A stretch of 26,453 nucleotides of DNA, taken from positions 1 to 26,453 of the IMG/VR virus record IMGVR_UViG_3300017956_000107, one strand, 5' to 3'. Each line of letters begins with the position of its first letter. Position 1 is the stretch's first letter. This document shows positions 7,388 through 14,759 of this stretch, piece after piece. The translations under genes were made by a program, and so were the position numbers. Under the pieces are notes generated by a model. It did no database searches, was not told the DNA's origin, and saw only the letters and a program-made list of their open reading frames with translations. This stretch comes from a virus.

Positions 7388-9184
7388 ATGGCAAAAGAGG
7401 ATTATTTAGGAATACAAATAGACACATCGAGAGATGAGTTATTTGATAAGTTAGGGCTCAACCGTCTGCGGGAAAGCTACATGTTAGAGGATGAAACAAC
7501 CCCACAACAGCGTTTTGCTTATGTAAGTAAGGCATTTGGTAGCAATGAAGAACACGCACAACGTCTATATGAGTACTCCAGTAAACACTGGCTTTCTTAT
7601 TCTACTCCTATACTATCCTTTGGTCGCTCTAAGAAAGGTATGCCTATCTCATGTTTTTTAAATTATATCAATGATACTGCGGAGGGATTAGTTGAGAACT
7701 TATCTGAAACAAATTGGCTTAGCATGTTGGGTGGTGGTGTTGGTATCGGGTTTGGTATCAGATCATCTGATGATAAGTCTACTGGCGTTATGTCTCATCT
7801 TAAAACATATGATGCATCCTGCCTCGCATACCGTCAAGGACGTACTAGACGTGGCAGTTATGCTACTTACCTTGATATTAGTCATCCAGATGTTATAATG
7901 TTCCTCGAAATGAGGAAACCCACAGGCGATCAAAATGTTCGATGTCTAAACTTACACCACGGTATTAATATATCTGATCGTTTTATGGAGATCATTGAAA
8001 GATGTATGACAGATCCTACTGCCGATGATGGTTGGAATTTAGTTGATCCACACAGTGGACAAATTCGAGATACCGTATCTGCTAGAGCTCTTTGGCAAAA
8101 GATTTTGGAATTGCGAATGGAGACAGGAGAACCCTACATACATTTTATTGATACTAGCAACAAATATTTGCCACAGTTTCAAAAGGATTTAAAACTTAAA
8201 ATTCATCAGTCTAATCTTTGTTCTGAAATTATTTTACCTACAGACAAGGACAGAACAGCAGTATGTTGTTTATCCTCAGTTAACCTAGAGCATTATGACT
8301 CTTGGAGTAAGAACTCTCAGTTTTTACTTGACGTTGCTGAGATGTTAGACAATGTTTTAGAATTTTTTATTAACAACGCACCAGATGTTGTATCTAGGGC
8401 TAAGTTCTCTGCAATGCGTGAACGTAGCATTGGAGTAGGTGCTTTAGGATTCCACGCCTATTTACAAAAAAATAATATGGCATGGGAAAGCTCAGCAGCA
8501 GTAGGTGCTAATATTAGAATGTTTAGGCACATTAGGAGTAAATTAGATGAAGCAAACATTGAATTGGGTAGTGGGAGAGGTGAGGCTCCTGACGCGGAGG
8601 GCACGGGAAGAAGATTTAGTCACGTTATGGCTATCGCTCCCAATGCTAGTAGCAGTATTATCATGGGAAACACTTCGCCGTCTATTGAACCTTTTAGAGC
8701 GAATGCTTACAGACAGGACACGTTATCTGGATCTTATCTCAACAAAAATAAGTATTTGGATTCTCTTATTAAAAACAAGGTTGAAGATAACAAAAAACTT
8801 GATTATGACGAAATATGGTCGTCAATAATTGCTAACGATGGATCTGTACAGCATTTAAATTGTTTAACAGATGAAGAGAAGGCTATATACAAAACAGCAA
8901 TGGAAATTGATCAGCGCTGGGTTGTAGAGCATGCCTCCAATAGACAAGTTTATATAGATCAAGCACAGTCCTTAAATTTATTTTTTAGGCCTGACGTACA
9001 TAAAAAATATTTACACGCAGTACACTTCCTTGCTTGGAAAAATGAACTTAAAACATTGTACTATTGTCGTTCAGAAAAAGTTGGTAAGGCAGACAAAGTT
9101 TCTAAAAGAATAGAAAGAGAAATTATTAAAGAGATTGATTTAAATCAAATAGCAGATGGTGAATGCCTAGCGTGCGAAGGTTAA
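7388..9184 (+). CDS. nrdA: Class I ribonucleotide reductase large subunit, short form
   Basis: Reduces ribonucleoside diphosphates to deoxyribonucleotides. Catalytic residues are present: C89 (MPISCFLNY), N276-L-C278-S-E280, the partner cysteine C294 (VCCLSSVNL), the radical-relay pair Y558-Y559 (TLYYCRSEK) and the C-terminal redox pair C593-L-A-C596 before the final EG. At 598 aa it is about 160 shorter than E. coli NrdA (761) and T4 NrdA (about 750). The missing part is at the N-terminus, where the ATP-cone activity domain would be, so overall dATP shut-off is probably absent. The specificity-site region is retained. The start ATG directly follows the glycosyltransferase stop. Its partner nrdB lies 1.3 kb downstream, with two QueC-like genes between. 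Confidence 0.95.
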   Translation: MAKEDYLGIQIDTSRDELFDKLGLNRLRESYMLEDETTPQQRFAYVSKAFGSNEEHAQRLYEYSSKHWLSYSTPILSFGRSKKGMPISCFLNYINDTAEGLVENLSETNWLSMLGGGVGIGFGIRSSDDKSTGVMSHLKTYDASCLAYRQGRTRRGSYATYLDISHPDVIMFLEMRKPTGDQNVRCLNLHHGINISDRFMEIIERCMTDPTADDGWNLVDPHSGQIRDTVSARALWQKILELRMETGEPYIHFIDTSNKYLPQFQKDLKLKIHQSNLCSEIILPTDKDRTAVCCLSSVNLEHYDSWSKNSQFLLDVAEMLDNVLEFFINNAPDVVSRAKFSAMRERSIGVGALGFHAYLQKNNMAWESSAAVGANIRMFRHIRSKLDEANIELGSGRGEAPDAEGTGRRFSHVMAIAPNASSSIIMGNTSPSIEPFRANAYRQDTLSGSYLNKNKYLDSLIKNKVEDNKKLDYDEIWSSIIANDGSVQHLNCLTDEEKAIYKTAMEIDQRWVVEHASNRQVYIDQAQSLNLFFRPDVHKKYLHAVHFLAWKNELKTLYYCRSEKVGKADKVSKRIEREIIKEIDLNQIADGECLACEG

Positions 9185-9188
9185 TAGT

Positions 9189-9833
9189 ATGCAAGATATT
9201 GTTTGGGATGATATAAAAAAATATATACCTGAAGAAAATAAAAGAGTTGGCGTAATGGTTTCCGGTGGATGGGACAGCGCTTGTTTATGGTATATGGTTA
9301 AAAAAATATGTACTGAAAGGGGAATGAGTTGTGAACCTTTTGTTGTCCCTAAATTAGATGGTGCTTTAGTAGCAAGTCAGAATGTTATAAAAACACTTAG
9401 CAAAAAACTAGGGGTAAGTTATCAAGAGCCCACAGTTGTAGGAAAAGAATTGTCCAATAATCCTTGGGATTATGTAACTAATGGTGCTTGGGATATATTT
9501 GGAGAGACGGCGGACGACAGGTTAGTGGACTTTTTGTTTGTCGGCATGACGGCCTTTGATGATGAAGTACATCAAAGACATGAAAAAGAGGATCCACATC
9601 CCAGGTTTGAACCTGAAGAATGGATGAGAGAATTTGTCGCTTGGCCTTTTGAAAACCACACTAAAGATAAAACTATTAAGTTGGGATTTGACATTGGCAT
9701 TGCAGACGTTATTATGCCAATTACACATAGTTGCACAGAACTACAAGAAGGTAGATGTAATAAATGTTATTGGTGTACAGAAAGACAATGGGCATTTGAA
9801 AAGGCAGGGTACTTAGACACAGGAACAAATTAA
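9189..9833 (+). CDS. QueC-like PP-loop ATPase, copy 1
   Basis: A 214-aa member of the adenine-nucleotide alpha-hydrolase (PP-loop) superfamily. The ATP-pyrophosphatase loop is S25-GGWD-S30 after a GVMV strand. The C-terminus carries four cysteines, C182-x7-C190-x2-C193-x2-C196 (HSC...GRCNKCYWCTER), matching the zinc site of QueC except one residue shorter in the first gap, followed by the QueC-like AFEKAG ending. QueC turns 7-carboxy-7-deazaguanine into preQ0 with ATP and ammonia. That reaction is known for the family, but the substrate here is unproven because I see no FolE, QueD or QueE in this window. GAAGG lies eight bases before ATG. It overlaps copy 2 as TAATG. Confidence 0.8.
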   Translation: MQDIVWDDIKKYIPEENKRVGVMVSGGWDSACLWYMVKKICTERGMSCEPFVVPKLDGALVASQNVIKTLSKKLGVSYQEPTVVGKELSNNPWDYVTNGAWDIFGETADDRLVDFLFVGMTAFDDEVHQRHEKEDPHPRFEPEEWMREFVAWPFENHTKDKTIKLGFDIGIADVIMPITHSCTELQEGRCNKCYWCTERQWAFEKAGYLDTGTN

Positions 9834-10465
9834 TGGAAATAGATTTCCCTAAAGATAAAAGAATAGGTGTTATGGTATCAGGTGGTATTGATAGCACAAT
9901 ACTTTACTACTTGGTAGCTAAAAAATGTCAAGAAAGAGGACAAACATTAATACCTCTTACTGCACCTAAACCAGATGGTTCTGCAGACAGAGCTAACAAA
10001 ATGGTTAAATGGATGCACGATAGATATGGATTTGCTCCTACAGAAAATGTCATTGTAGGTGAATATTTTGAGACTGATGAAAGCGATGTGTTATGTGTTG
10101 CTAGAGGTGTACAAAGTTTGTTTGACGGGCATCTAGTTGATATTGTAATGACAGGAGAAAACCCATATGACTTTAATGCTTTTAACATAGATCCTTTGTT
10201 TTTTCCTACAAAACCTAGGACCTTTGAATTGTATGATGGGTTTGAACAAAAAACAGGAGGGAAATTAATAGGAATATGTCCCTTCAGAAATTTATATAAA
10301 GACGATATTTTACAAATCGTCAAAGATCAAAAGGACTATTGGCTCAAAAATTTTATTCTAGATGAGACTTGGAGTTGTGTTACTCCTAATGTAACAGAAC
10401 CTTGTAATATATGTTTTTGGTGTGTGGAACGTCATTGGGCAATAGAAAAGGTATTTAAAAATTAA
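9833..10465 (+). CDS. QueC-like PP-loop ATPase, copy 2
   Basis: A 210-aa paralogue of the preceding gene with the same architecture. The PP-loop is S16-GGID-S21 after IGVMV. The zinc site is C182-x8-C191-x2-C194-x2-C197 (WSC...EPCNICFWCVERHWAIEK), with exactly the QueC spacing. The region between is strongly diverged from copy 1, so the pair is probably an old duplication with separated roles. Candidates are two substrates, or a heterodimer; QueC itself is homodimeric. It has the A-TAATG overlap with copy 1 and a short gap to nrdB. A preQ0-type nitrile synthesis is possible, but so is another adenylation-amidation reaction. No evidence here decides between them. Confidence 0.8.
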   Translation: MEIDFPKDKRIGVMVSGGIDSTILYYLVAKKCQERGQTLIPLTAPKPDGSADRANKMVKWMHDRYGFAPTENVIVGEYFETDESDVLCVARGVQSLFDGHLVDIVMTGENPYDFNAFNIDPLFFPTKPRTFELYDGFEQKTGGKLIGICPFRNLYKDDILQIVKDQKDYWLKNFILDETWSCVTPNVTEPCNICFWCVERHWAIEKVFKN

Positions 10466-10475
10466 GAGAAGAATA

Positions 10476-11459
10476 ATGTCAAAAAAATTAAAACTAACAG
10501 ACGAAAGGACTTATTTTAAGCCCTTCAATTACCCATGGGCCTATGATGCTTGGCTAAAACACGAGCAGTCTCATTGGCTACACACCGAAGTTCCTATGGG
10601 AGAAGACGTAAAGGATTGGAAGAATCGTTTAACAAAAGAGGAACAGGCTTTCCTCACAAACATCTTTCGCTTTTTCACACAGGGAGATATTGATGTTGCA
10701 GGTGGCTATGTAACAAATTATTTACCTTATTTCCCACAACCAGAAATAAGAATGATGCTTGCTGGATTTGCGGCAAGGGAAGCACTACATGTTGCTGCCT
10801 ATAGCCATTTAATTGAAACACTAGGAATGCCGGAGTCTACTTACAATGAATTTCTTGAATATGAGGCTATGCGCGATAAGCACGATTACTTTACTGATCT
10901 GTCTAATGCCAATGGCACAAGAGAATCTGTTGCAACTAACATTGCCGCTTTCTCTGCCTTCACGGAAGGCATGCAACTCTTTTCATCATTCATTATGTTG
11001 TTAAACTTTCCACGTCATGGCAAGATGAAAGGAATGGGACAGATTATTACATGGTCTATCGTTGATGAAACACAGCATGCTGAGAACATGATTAAGTTGT
11101 TTAAAGAATATGTACAAGAAAATCTAGATATTTGGAATGACAAACTGAAGTCTCAGATTTACACTATTGCAGAAAAGATGGTAGAGCTTGAAGATAAGTT
11201 TATTGATTTAGCATTTGCTATGGGTCCTATGGAAGGATTGACACCCGAGGAAGTTAAAAAGTATATTCGTTATATTGCAGACAGACGTCTTATTAGTTTA
11301 GGTATGAGAGGTATTTTTAAAGTTAAAAAGAATCCTTTGCCTTGGGTAGAGGAAATGATCAACGCCCCGACCCATACAAACTTCTTTGAGAACAGAGCAA
11401 CAGACTATGCACGGGGTGCATTGTCCGGAGATTGGTCGGATGTTTGGGGAGTTTCATGA
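10476..11459 (+). CDS. nrdB: Class Ia ribonucleotide reductase small (radical) subunit
   Basis: Holds the diiron-tyrosyl radical used by NrdA. By alignment to E. coli NrdB, the iron ligands are D71, E102 and H105 (REALHVAAYSHLI), E164 (AFTEGMQLF), and E198 with H201 (VDETQHAEN). The radical tyrosine is Y109, four residues after H105. At 327 aa it is shorter than E. coli NrdB (376). The C-terminus GALSGDWSDVWGVS provides the tail that should dock into NrdA. All ligands and the tyrosine are kept, so the subunit is probably functional and of the Tyr type, not the manganese/phenylalanine type. The stop overlaps the dCMP deaminase start (ATGA). Confidence 0.95.
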   Translation: MSKKLKLTDERTYFKPFNYPWAYDAWLKHEQSHWLHTEVPMGEDVKDWKNRLTKEEQAFLTNIFRFFTQGDIDVAGGYVTNYLPYFPQPEIRMMLAGFAAREALHVAAYSHLIETLGMPESTYNEFLEYEAMRDKHDYFTDLSNANGTRESVATNIAAFSAFTEGMQLFSSFIMLLNFPRHGKMKGMGQIITWSIVDETQHAENMIKLFKEYVQENLDIWNDKLKSQIYTIAEKMVELEDKFIDLAFAMGPMEGLTPEEVKKYIRYIADRRLISLGMRGIFKVKKNPLPWVEEMINAPTHTNFFENRATDYARGALSGDWSDVWGVS

Positions 11460-11881
11460 ATAAAAGACTAAGTGCTGTAGTTTATGAGATGGCACAGTCT
11501 GTATCTAAACTGTCAAGAGCAAAAAGATTACAAGTGGGTTGTGTCATATGGAAAGATGGTAGAGCCATTAGTCTAGGCTACAACGGCACACCTTCAGGCT
11601 GGGATAATGCCTGTGAAGATGAAAACAATGTAACGAAGCCAGAAGTATTACATGCAGAAACAAATGCTATTGCTAAGTTAGCTAGGAGTACAGAGAGTGG
11701 GCAAGGTGCTTTACTATATACGACACACGCACCTTGTTTAGAATGTTCTAAGTTGATATATCAAGCAGGCATATCTGAGGTTTATTGGGGTAATGATTAT
11801 AGGGATAAATCCGGACTAGAATTTCTACACAAAGCGGGCGTTAAGATTTCGCAAGTAGGAGAAATAGATGCCGAAACCTAA
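11456..11881 (+). CDS. dCMP deaminase
   Basis: Converts dCMP to dUMP, the substrate of ThyX. A 141-aa member of the zinc cytidine/deoxycytidylate deaminase family. The catalytic motif is H67-A-E69 (VLHAETNAI), and the zinc-binding P-C94-LE-C97 follows. The N-terminal segment RAKRLQVGCVIWKDGRAISLGYNGTPSG is typical of dCMP deaminases. I chose the ATG at 11456 because it overlaps the nrdB stop (ATGA) and has GGGGA five bases upstream; earlier in-frame GTG/TTG codons lie inside nrdB. The length is normal for phage dCMP deaminases of this short type. It sits between nrdB and a small zinc-ribbon gene in the same operon. Confidence 0.93.
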   Translation: MNKRLSAVVYEMAQSVSKLSRAKRLQVGCVIWKDGRAISLGYNGTPSGWDNACEDENNVTKPEVLHAETNAIAKLARSTESGQGALLYTTHAPCLECSKLIYQAGISEVYWGNDYRDKSGLEFLHKAGVKISQVGEIDAET

Positions 11882-12035
11882 TATATTAGAATGTATGTCG
11901 TGTGAAGGCTGTTTTAAGGTTGTACACGATATGGATGAAAATTATTATGAAGCAGAGTTTTGTGTTTTTTGTGGAACAAAACTTGAGCTAGAAGAAGAAC
12001 TAGAAATAGATTATGGAGATGAAGAGGACTATTAG
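11868..12035 (+). CDS. 55-aa zinc-ribbon-like protein
   Basis: A short ORF of 55 aa starting 14 bases inside the dCMP deaminase gene (ATGCCGAAACC). Cysteines C9-x2-C12-x2-C15 and C32-x2-C35 (EFCVFCGTKLE) form a likely zinc ribbon. The C-terminal third is very acidic (LEEELEIDYGDEEDY). The stop is followed immediately by the next ATG (TAGATG). Two-cysteine-pair ribbons often bind nucleic acid or a partner protein; here the role is unknown. Translational coupling to both neighbours and an intact reading frame argue that it is real. Confidence 0.7.
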   Translation: MPKPNILECMSCEGCFKVVHDMDENYYEAEFCVFCGTKLELEEELEIDYGDEEDY

Positions 12036-12926
12036 ATGATACTGAGAGGAATAACACAGAGTCTAGTAAACGAAGATTTTAAAAACCTTCAGGCAGTTTA
12101 CGACTATTGGTTTGCTAAAGGTAAAATGGAAAAGGAAAATCTTGGACTTGTAGACTTTAGAAAAAATGAACTTTATTTCGAAGAAGCAACACAAGATTTT
12201 TATGGCACGCACATGCTTCCTTATTTTCACGAACTCTTAGCCAAGGGACCAGACATCTCAATGCAAGAGTTTTTAAAATACGAAAGATTTCCTAAAACAG
12301 TATGGTTGGCTAGAGAGTTTTTAATGAACAATGGATTTAAAAATCCAATGGGAGTACATTGGGAGCCTAGATTAGACTATCAAGGACCTGAAGATAATTG
12401 GCCTGAGGTTAGAGATAAAGGACTGTGGAGAATACACCCTGGTGGTTCTAGACAAACTGTTTATTATTATTTTGCTCCAGATGAATATAAAATTCCTACC
12501 ATCTGTTTTAATACACATGGAAAGCCTCCTCCAAGAGAGTGGAAAAAGGTTTTCACTCATAGAAGGGAATTACAAGAGTTTTATAATGGACACGAAAATT
12601 ATTTTATGGAGCTTGTACCCGATAGAGGAACATTCATACCTCATATTTTGACAGACAGTAAAGACGTATGGGAGAATGGCTTGAATGAACATCGTAGAAT
12701 TTGTAATCAATTTAAAGACTGGAATGTAGAAACTAACTTTCCTATGGCAGATGAATTGGGTCTAACATCCAGAACAATGAACTCAGAACATACCTTGGTA
12801 ATGGAGCTAGATCATCCTTCAGACAGAAACGCACAAATTAGAGCTTGCATAATGCTATGTTTTCCAATACAATCGCTAACTACCGTAATAGAACAATGGC
12901 CTGATATAAAGTTAGTTGTAAAATGA
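12036..12926 (+). CDS. Unknown protein with HPGGSR motif, partner of radical SAM gene
   Basis: A 296-aa soluble protein. Its start follows the zinc-ribbon stop directly, and its last bases overlap the radical SAM gene by 4 (ATGA). I cannot assign a family. Visible features are an N-terminal helical half (KNLQAVYDYWFAKGKMEKEN), a strongly conserved-looking LWRIHPGGSRQTVYYYF segment near residues 130-146, many aromatic and charged residues, and a histidine/acid-rich middle (FTHRRELQEFYNGHENYF). HPGxSR-type segments occur in other phage and polysaccharide-cluster proteins as far as I remember, without a known reaction. Tight coupling to the SPASM enzyme suggests that it acts with it, possibly as a substrate carrier or accessory enzyme. 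Confidence 0.6.
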   Translation: MILRGITQSLVNEDFKNLQAVYDYWFAKGKMEKENLGLVDFRKNELYFEEATQDFYGTHMLPYFHELLAKGPDISMQEFLKYERFPKTVWLAREFLMNNGFKNPMGVHWEPRLDYQGPEDNWPEVRDKGLWRIHPGGSRQTVYYYFAPDEYKIPTICFNTHGKPPPREWKKVFTHRRELQEFYNGHENYFMELVPDRGTFIPHILTDSKDVWENGLNEHRRICNQFKDWNVETNFPMADELGLTSRTMNSEHTLVMELDHPSDRNAQIRACIMLCFPIQSLTTVIEQWPDIKLVVK

Positions 12927-13864
12927 TAAGTGTAAAGAGGGCTGTTATTGAGGTAGCGGGTGGGTGTAACTATAAATGCCAAATGTGTCCTCAAACTACA
13001 GGTAGAGGAAAAGAGTGGACTAAGAAAATGCCACTCACTCTATTTGAAAAAAATCTTAAGCAATTAGAGCCTAATCCAGAGACAGTAATACAATTAGAAG
13101 GTAGCGGAGAACCTACTCTTGCTAAAGATCTACCTAAGTACATTGAGCTCTGTAAAAAATACGGATTCAAGAGTTATATGTTTACCAATGCCTTTAGATT
13201 AGAAGGGCAGTACATGAAAGATGTTGTGGACGCTGGTGTAGATTTTATTCGTGTTAGTGTTATTGGATACAACAGAGAGAAATATATAGAGTGGATGGCA
13301 GCTGATAATTTTGATAAGATAAAAGAAAACGTTTGGGCGTTACAAGAATATGTAAAAGATACAGAAGTTAGCAGCTATCATCTAATATTAGATAACCACA
13401 ATATTAAATATGAGATTGATCAATATCGCAAAAATTTTATTGACAAATGTGGTACGAAAGCTTATATTTGGAAACAACATAATTGGAGTGGAAACTGGCA
13501 ACCCGTATATGTTAGAGATACTAGTGTAAGAAAGTCGTGCGGCAGGCCATTTGCCGAGGAAATAACTATTAGAGCGAACGGTAAAGTTACACCGTGTTGT
13601 CAAACAATGGGCCCACCCAATGAGGAGAAGAGTGTACTAGGTGACACTAAAGAACAGAGTCTCGTTGATATCTTTCATGGAGAAAAGTATAACGAACTAA
13701 GATTAAAACATGCCTTTAAACAATTTGATGAAATAGAATATTGCAAAAACTGTGATTTTTTATATGATGATCCAGAAGTTCTAGCTTGGACAAATGATCA
13801 TACATTTCAAGTTAAACAAATGCTAGGGACTACTATTAATTTGGATATTAATGATGAGAAATAA
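12923..13864 (+). CDS. Radical SAM enzyme with SPASM domain
   Basis: A 313-aa radical SAM protein. The cluster motif is C15-x3-C19-x2-C22 (GGCNYKCQMCP). Residues 60-62 (GSGEP) match the SAM-binding GGEP-like motif. The C-terminal SPASM region has C206, C225-C226, C274 and C277 (SCGRPF; KVTPCC; EYCKNC), which can bind a second 4Fe-4S cluster. SPASM enzymes modify peptides, sulfatases or small molecules. QueE, by contrast, lacks this domain, so this is not the deazaguanine radical SAM enzyme. No precursor peptide gene stands out next to it except, possibly, the small ORFs nearby. Coupled to the HPGGSR-type gene by ATGA and followed by the PsiE-like gene through a 14-base overlap. Confidence 0.88.
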   Translation: MISVKRAVIEVAGGCNYKCQMCPQTTGRGKEWTKKMPLTLFEKNLKQLEPNPETVIQLEGSGEPTLAKDLPKYIELCKKYGFKSYMFTNAFRLEGQYMKDVVDAGVDFIRVSVIGYNREKYIEWMAADNFDKIKENVWALQEYVKDTEVSSYHLILDNHNIKYEIDQYRKNFIDKCGTKAYIWKQHNWSGNWQPVYVRDTSVRKSCGRPFAEEITIRANGKVTPCCQTMGPPNEEKSVLGDTKEQSLVDIFHGEKYNELRLKHAFKQFDEIEYCKNCDFLYDDPEVLAWTNDHTFQVKQMLGTTINLDINDEK

Positions 13865-14255
13865 ATTACATTGGACAACAATAATCGGTGAAAAAGTATT
13901 AACTGCAATTATAGGAGCTTTAACTTTTGTTGCAGTGGGAAAATACTTGTATTCCATGTGGCTACTACAGGAAGTAATGCTATCAGATTTGTTTATGTTG
14001 TTTATATACGCTGAGGTAATAGCAATGATAGGTGCATTTTATAGCACAGAGAGAATTCCTGTTACATTGCCTATTATTATTGCTATCACGGCATTGTGTA
14101 GATTAATTATTCTACATAGTAAAGATATGCAAGGGACACAGCTTTTAGCAGAGGGCGGAACAATACTAATATTGTCTGTTGCTGCCTATGTTATGTCTCT
14201 AAAGGAAAAATTAAGTTTAGAAAAGTTGAGGAAAAATAATGGGAAAGGGAAGTAA
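13851..14255 (+). CDS. PsiE-like membrane protein (phosphate-starvation type)
   Basis: A 134-aa integral membrane protein with four hydrophobic helices. The block DLFMLFIYAEVIAMIGAFYS followed by RIPVTLPIIIAITALCRLII resembles the PsiE family (PF06146). PsiE is induced by phosphate starvation in E. coli; its biochemical function is unknown. The last 20 residues are basic and cytoplasmic-looking (KEKLSLEKLRKNNGKGK). It overlaps the radical SAM gene by 14 bases (ATGATG) and the next small gene by 17. In a marine phage this could be a host-derived auxiliary gene linked to phosphate supply, but I do not see a pho box or other regulation. Confidence 0.7.
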   Translation: MMRNKLHWTTIIGEKVLTAIIGALTFVAVGKYLYSMWLLQEVMLSDLFMLFIYAEVIAMIGAFYSTERIPVTLPIIIAITALCRLIILHSKDMQGTQLLAEGGTILILSVAAYVMSLKEKLSLEKLRKNNGKGK

Positions 14256-14454
14256 ACCTAGACCTTTTAGTGTAGATCAGAAGACATTTTCTGATAATTG
14301 GGACGCAATATTTAATAAAAAAGTTAGCTTGGACTTTTATGAGTCTGAGAACCCACTAGAAAGACCCTGTGTTCCAAGTATAAATATTACATCTGATAAT
14401 GGAGATGTAATAGATGGTGAGAAAAAGAAAACCGAGGGAGAAGAAGGTACATAG
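14239..14454 (+). CDS. Small conserved marine-phage protein
   Basis: A 71-aa protein. The N-terminus GKGSKPRPFSVDQKTFSDNW is a type I recall as a recurrent small protein of marine T4-like phages, with the pattern GSKPRP...DNWDAIF. The remainder is acidic and unstructured, ending GEKKKTEGEEGT. There is no cysteine pair or membrane segment. It overlaps PsiE upstream by 17 bases and the GIY-YIG-like gene downstream by 41, an unusually long overlap. No function is known to me. Confidence 0.7.
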   Translation: MGKGSKPRPFSVDQKTFSDNWDAIFNKKVSLDFYESENPLERPCVPSINITSDNGDVIDGEKKKTEGEEGT

Positions 14455-14755
14455 AGTTTACTGTACTTATTTTCCAGATGGCAGGTATTATATAGGATAT
14501 TCCTGTAAGCCTGAAAAACAATATGAGAAATACTTTGGCAGTTCAAATATTGTAAAAGAATATGATGGGGAACTAACAAAAGAAACTATCGCTGTCTTTG
14601 ATAGTAAAGCACACGCTAAAATGCAAGAGTTTTTATTACAATGGCAACAAAGACACGATGAGTTATGCCTAAATGATATGATTAATATAAGACTTAGAAT
14701 GACATTTTTAAAAGAATTTCAACCATTAGAGTGGGCACCTAACTCACATAAATAA
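14414..14755 (+). CDS. GIY-YIG-like endonuclease fragment or homologue
   Basis: A 113-aa protein. Residues 15-28 read VYCTYFPDGRYYIG, with the GIY half degraded (VYC) and the YIG half intact at residues 26-28, about 10 residues apart as in GIY-YIG nucleases. The following EKYFGSSNIVKEY resembles the Y-x-GSS region of Seg-type homing nucleases, and E62 or the glutamate in KMQEFLLQW could be the catalytic acid. The usual catalytic arginine after YIG is not obvious. It may be an inactive or domesticated homing-type nuclease. There is no C-terminal DNA-binding module, and the protein is short. The 41-base overlap with the upstream gene argues for an ancient insertion rather than a fresh one. Confidence 0.5.
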   Translation: MVRKRKPREKKVHRVYCTYFPDGRYYIGYSCKPEKQYEKYFGSSNIVKEYDGELTKETIAVFDSKAHAKMQEFLLQWQQRHDELCLNDMINIRLRMTFLKEFQPLEWAPNSHK

Positions 14756-14759
14756 TAAC

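Noticed and set aside
7692-7898. Second-frame ORF inside nrdA (also 8547-8828)
   Set aside because: Both lie fully inside a gene with all catalytic motifs intact and have no ribosome site of their own.
9833-10465. Asparagine-synthase or GMP-synthase assignment for the PP-loop proteins
   Set aside because: No glutaminase domain or the larger C-terminal dimer domain is present, and the C-terminal four-cysteine pattern fits QueC.
12923-13864. Radical SAM gene as QueE, completing a deazaguanine pathway with the QueC-like pair
   Set aside because: QueE is about 210-220 aa and has no SPASM domain. This protein is 313 aa with C-terminal cysteines C206, C225, C226, C274 and C277 typical of SPASM.
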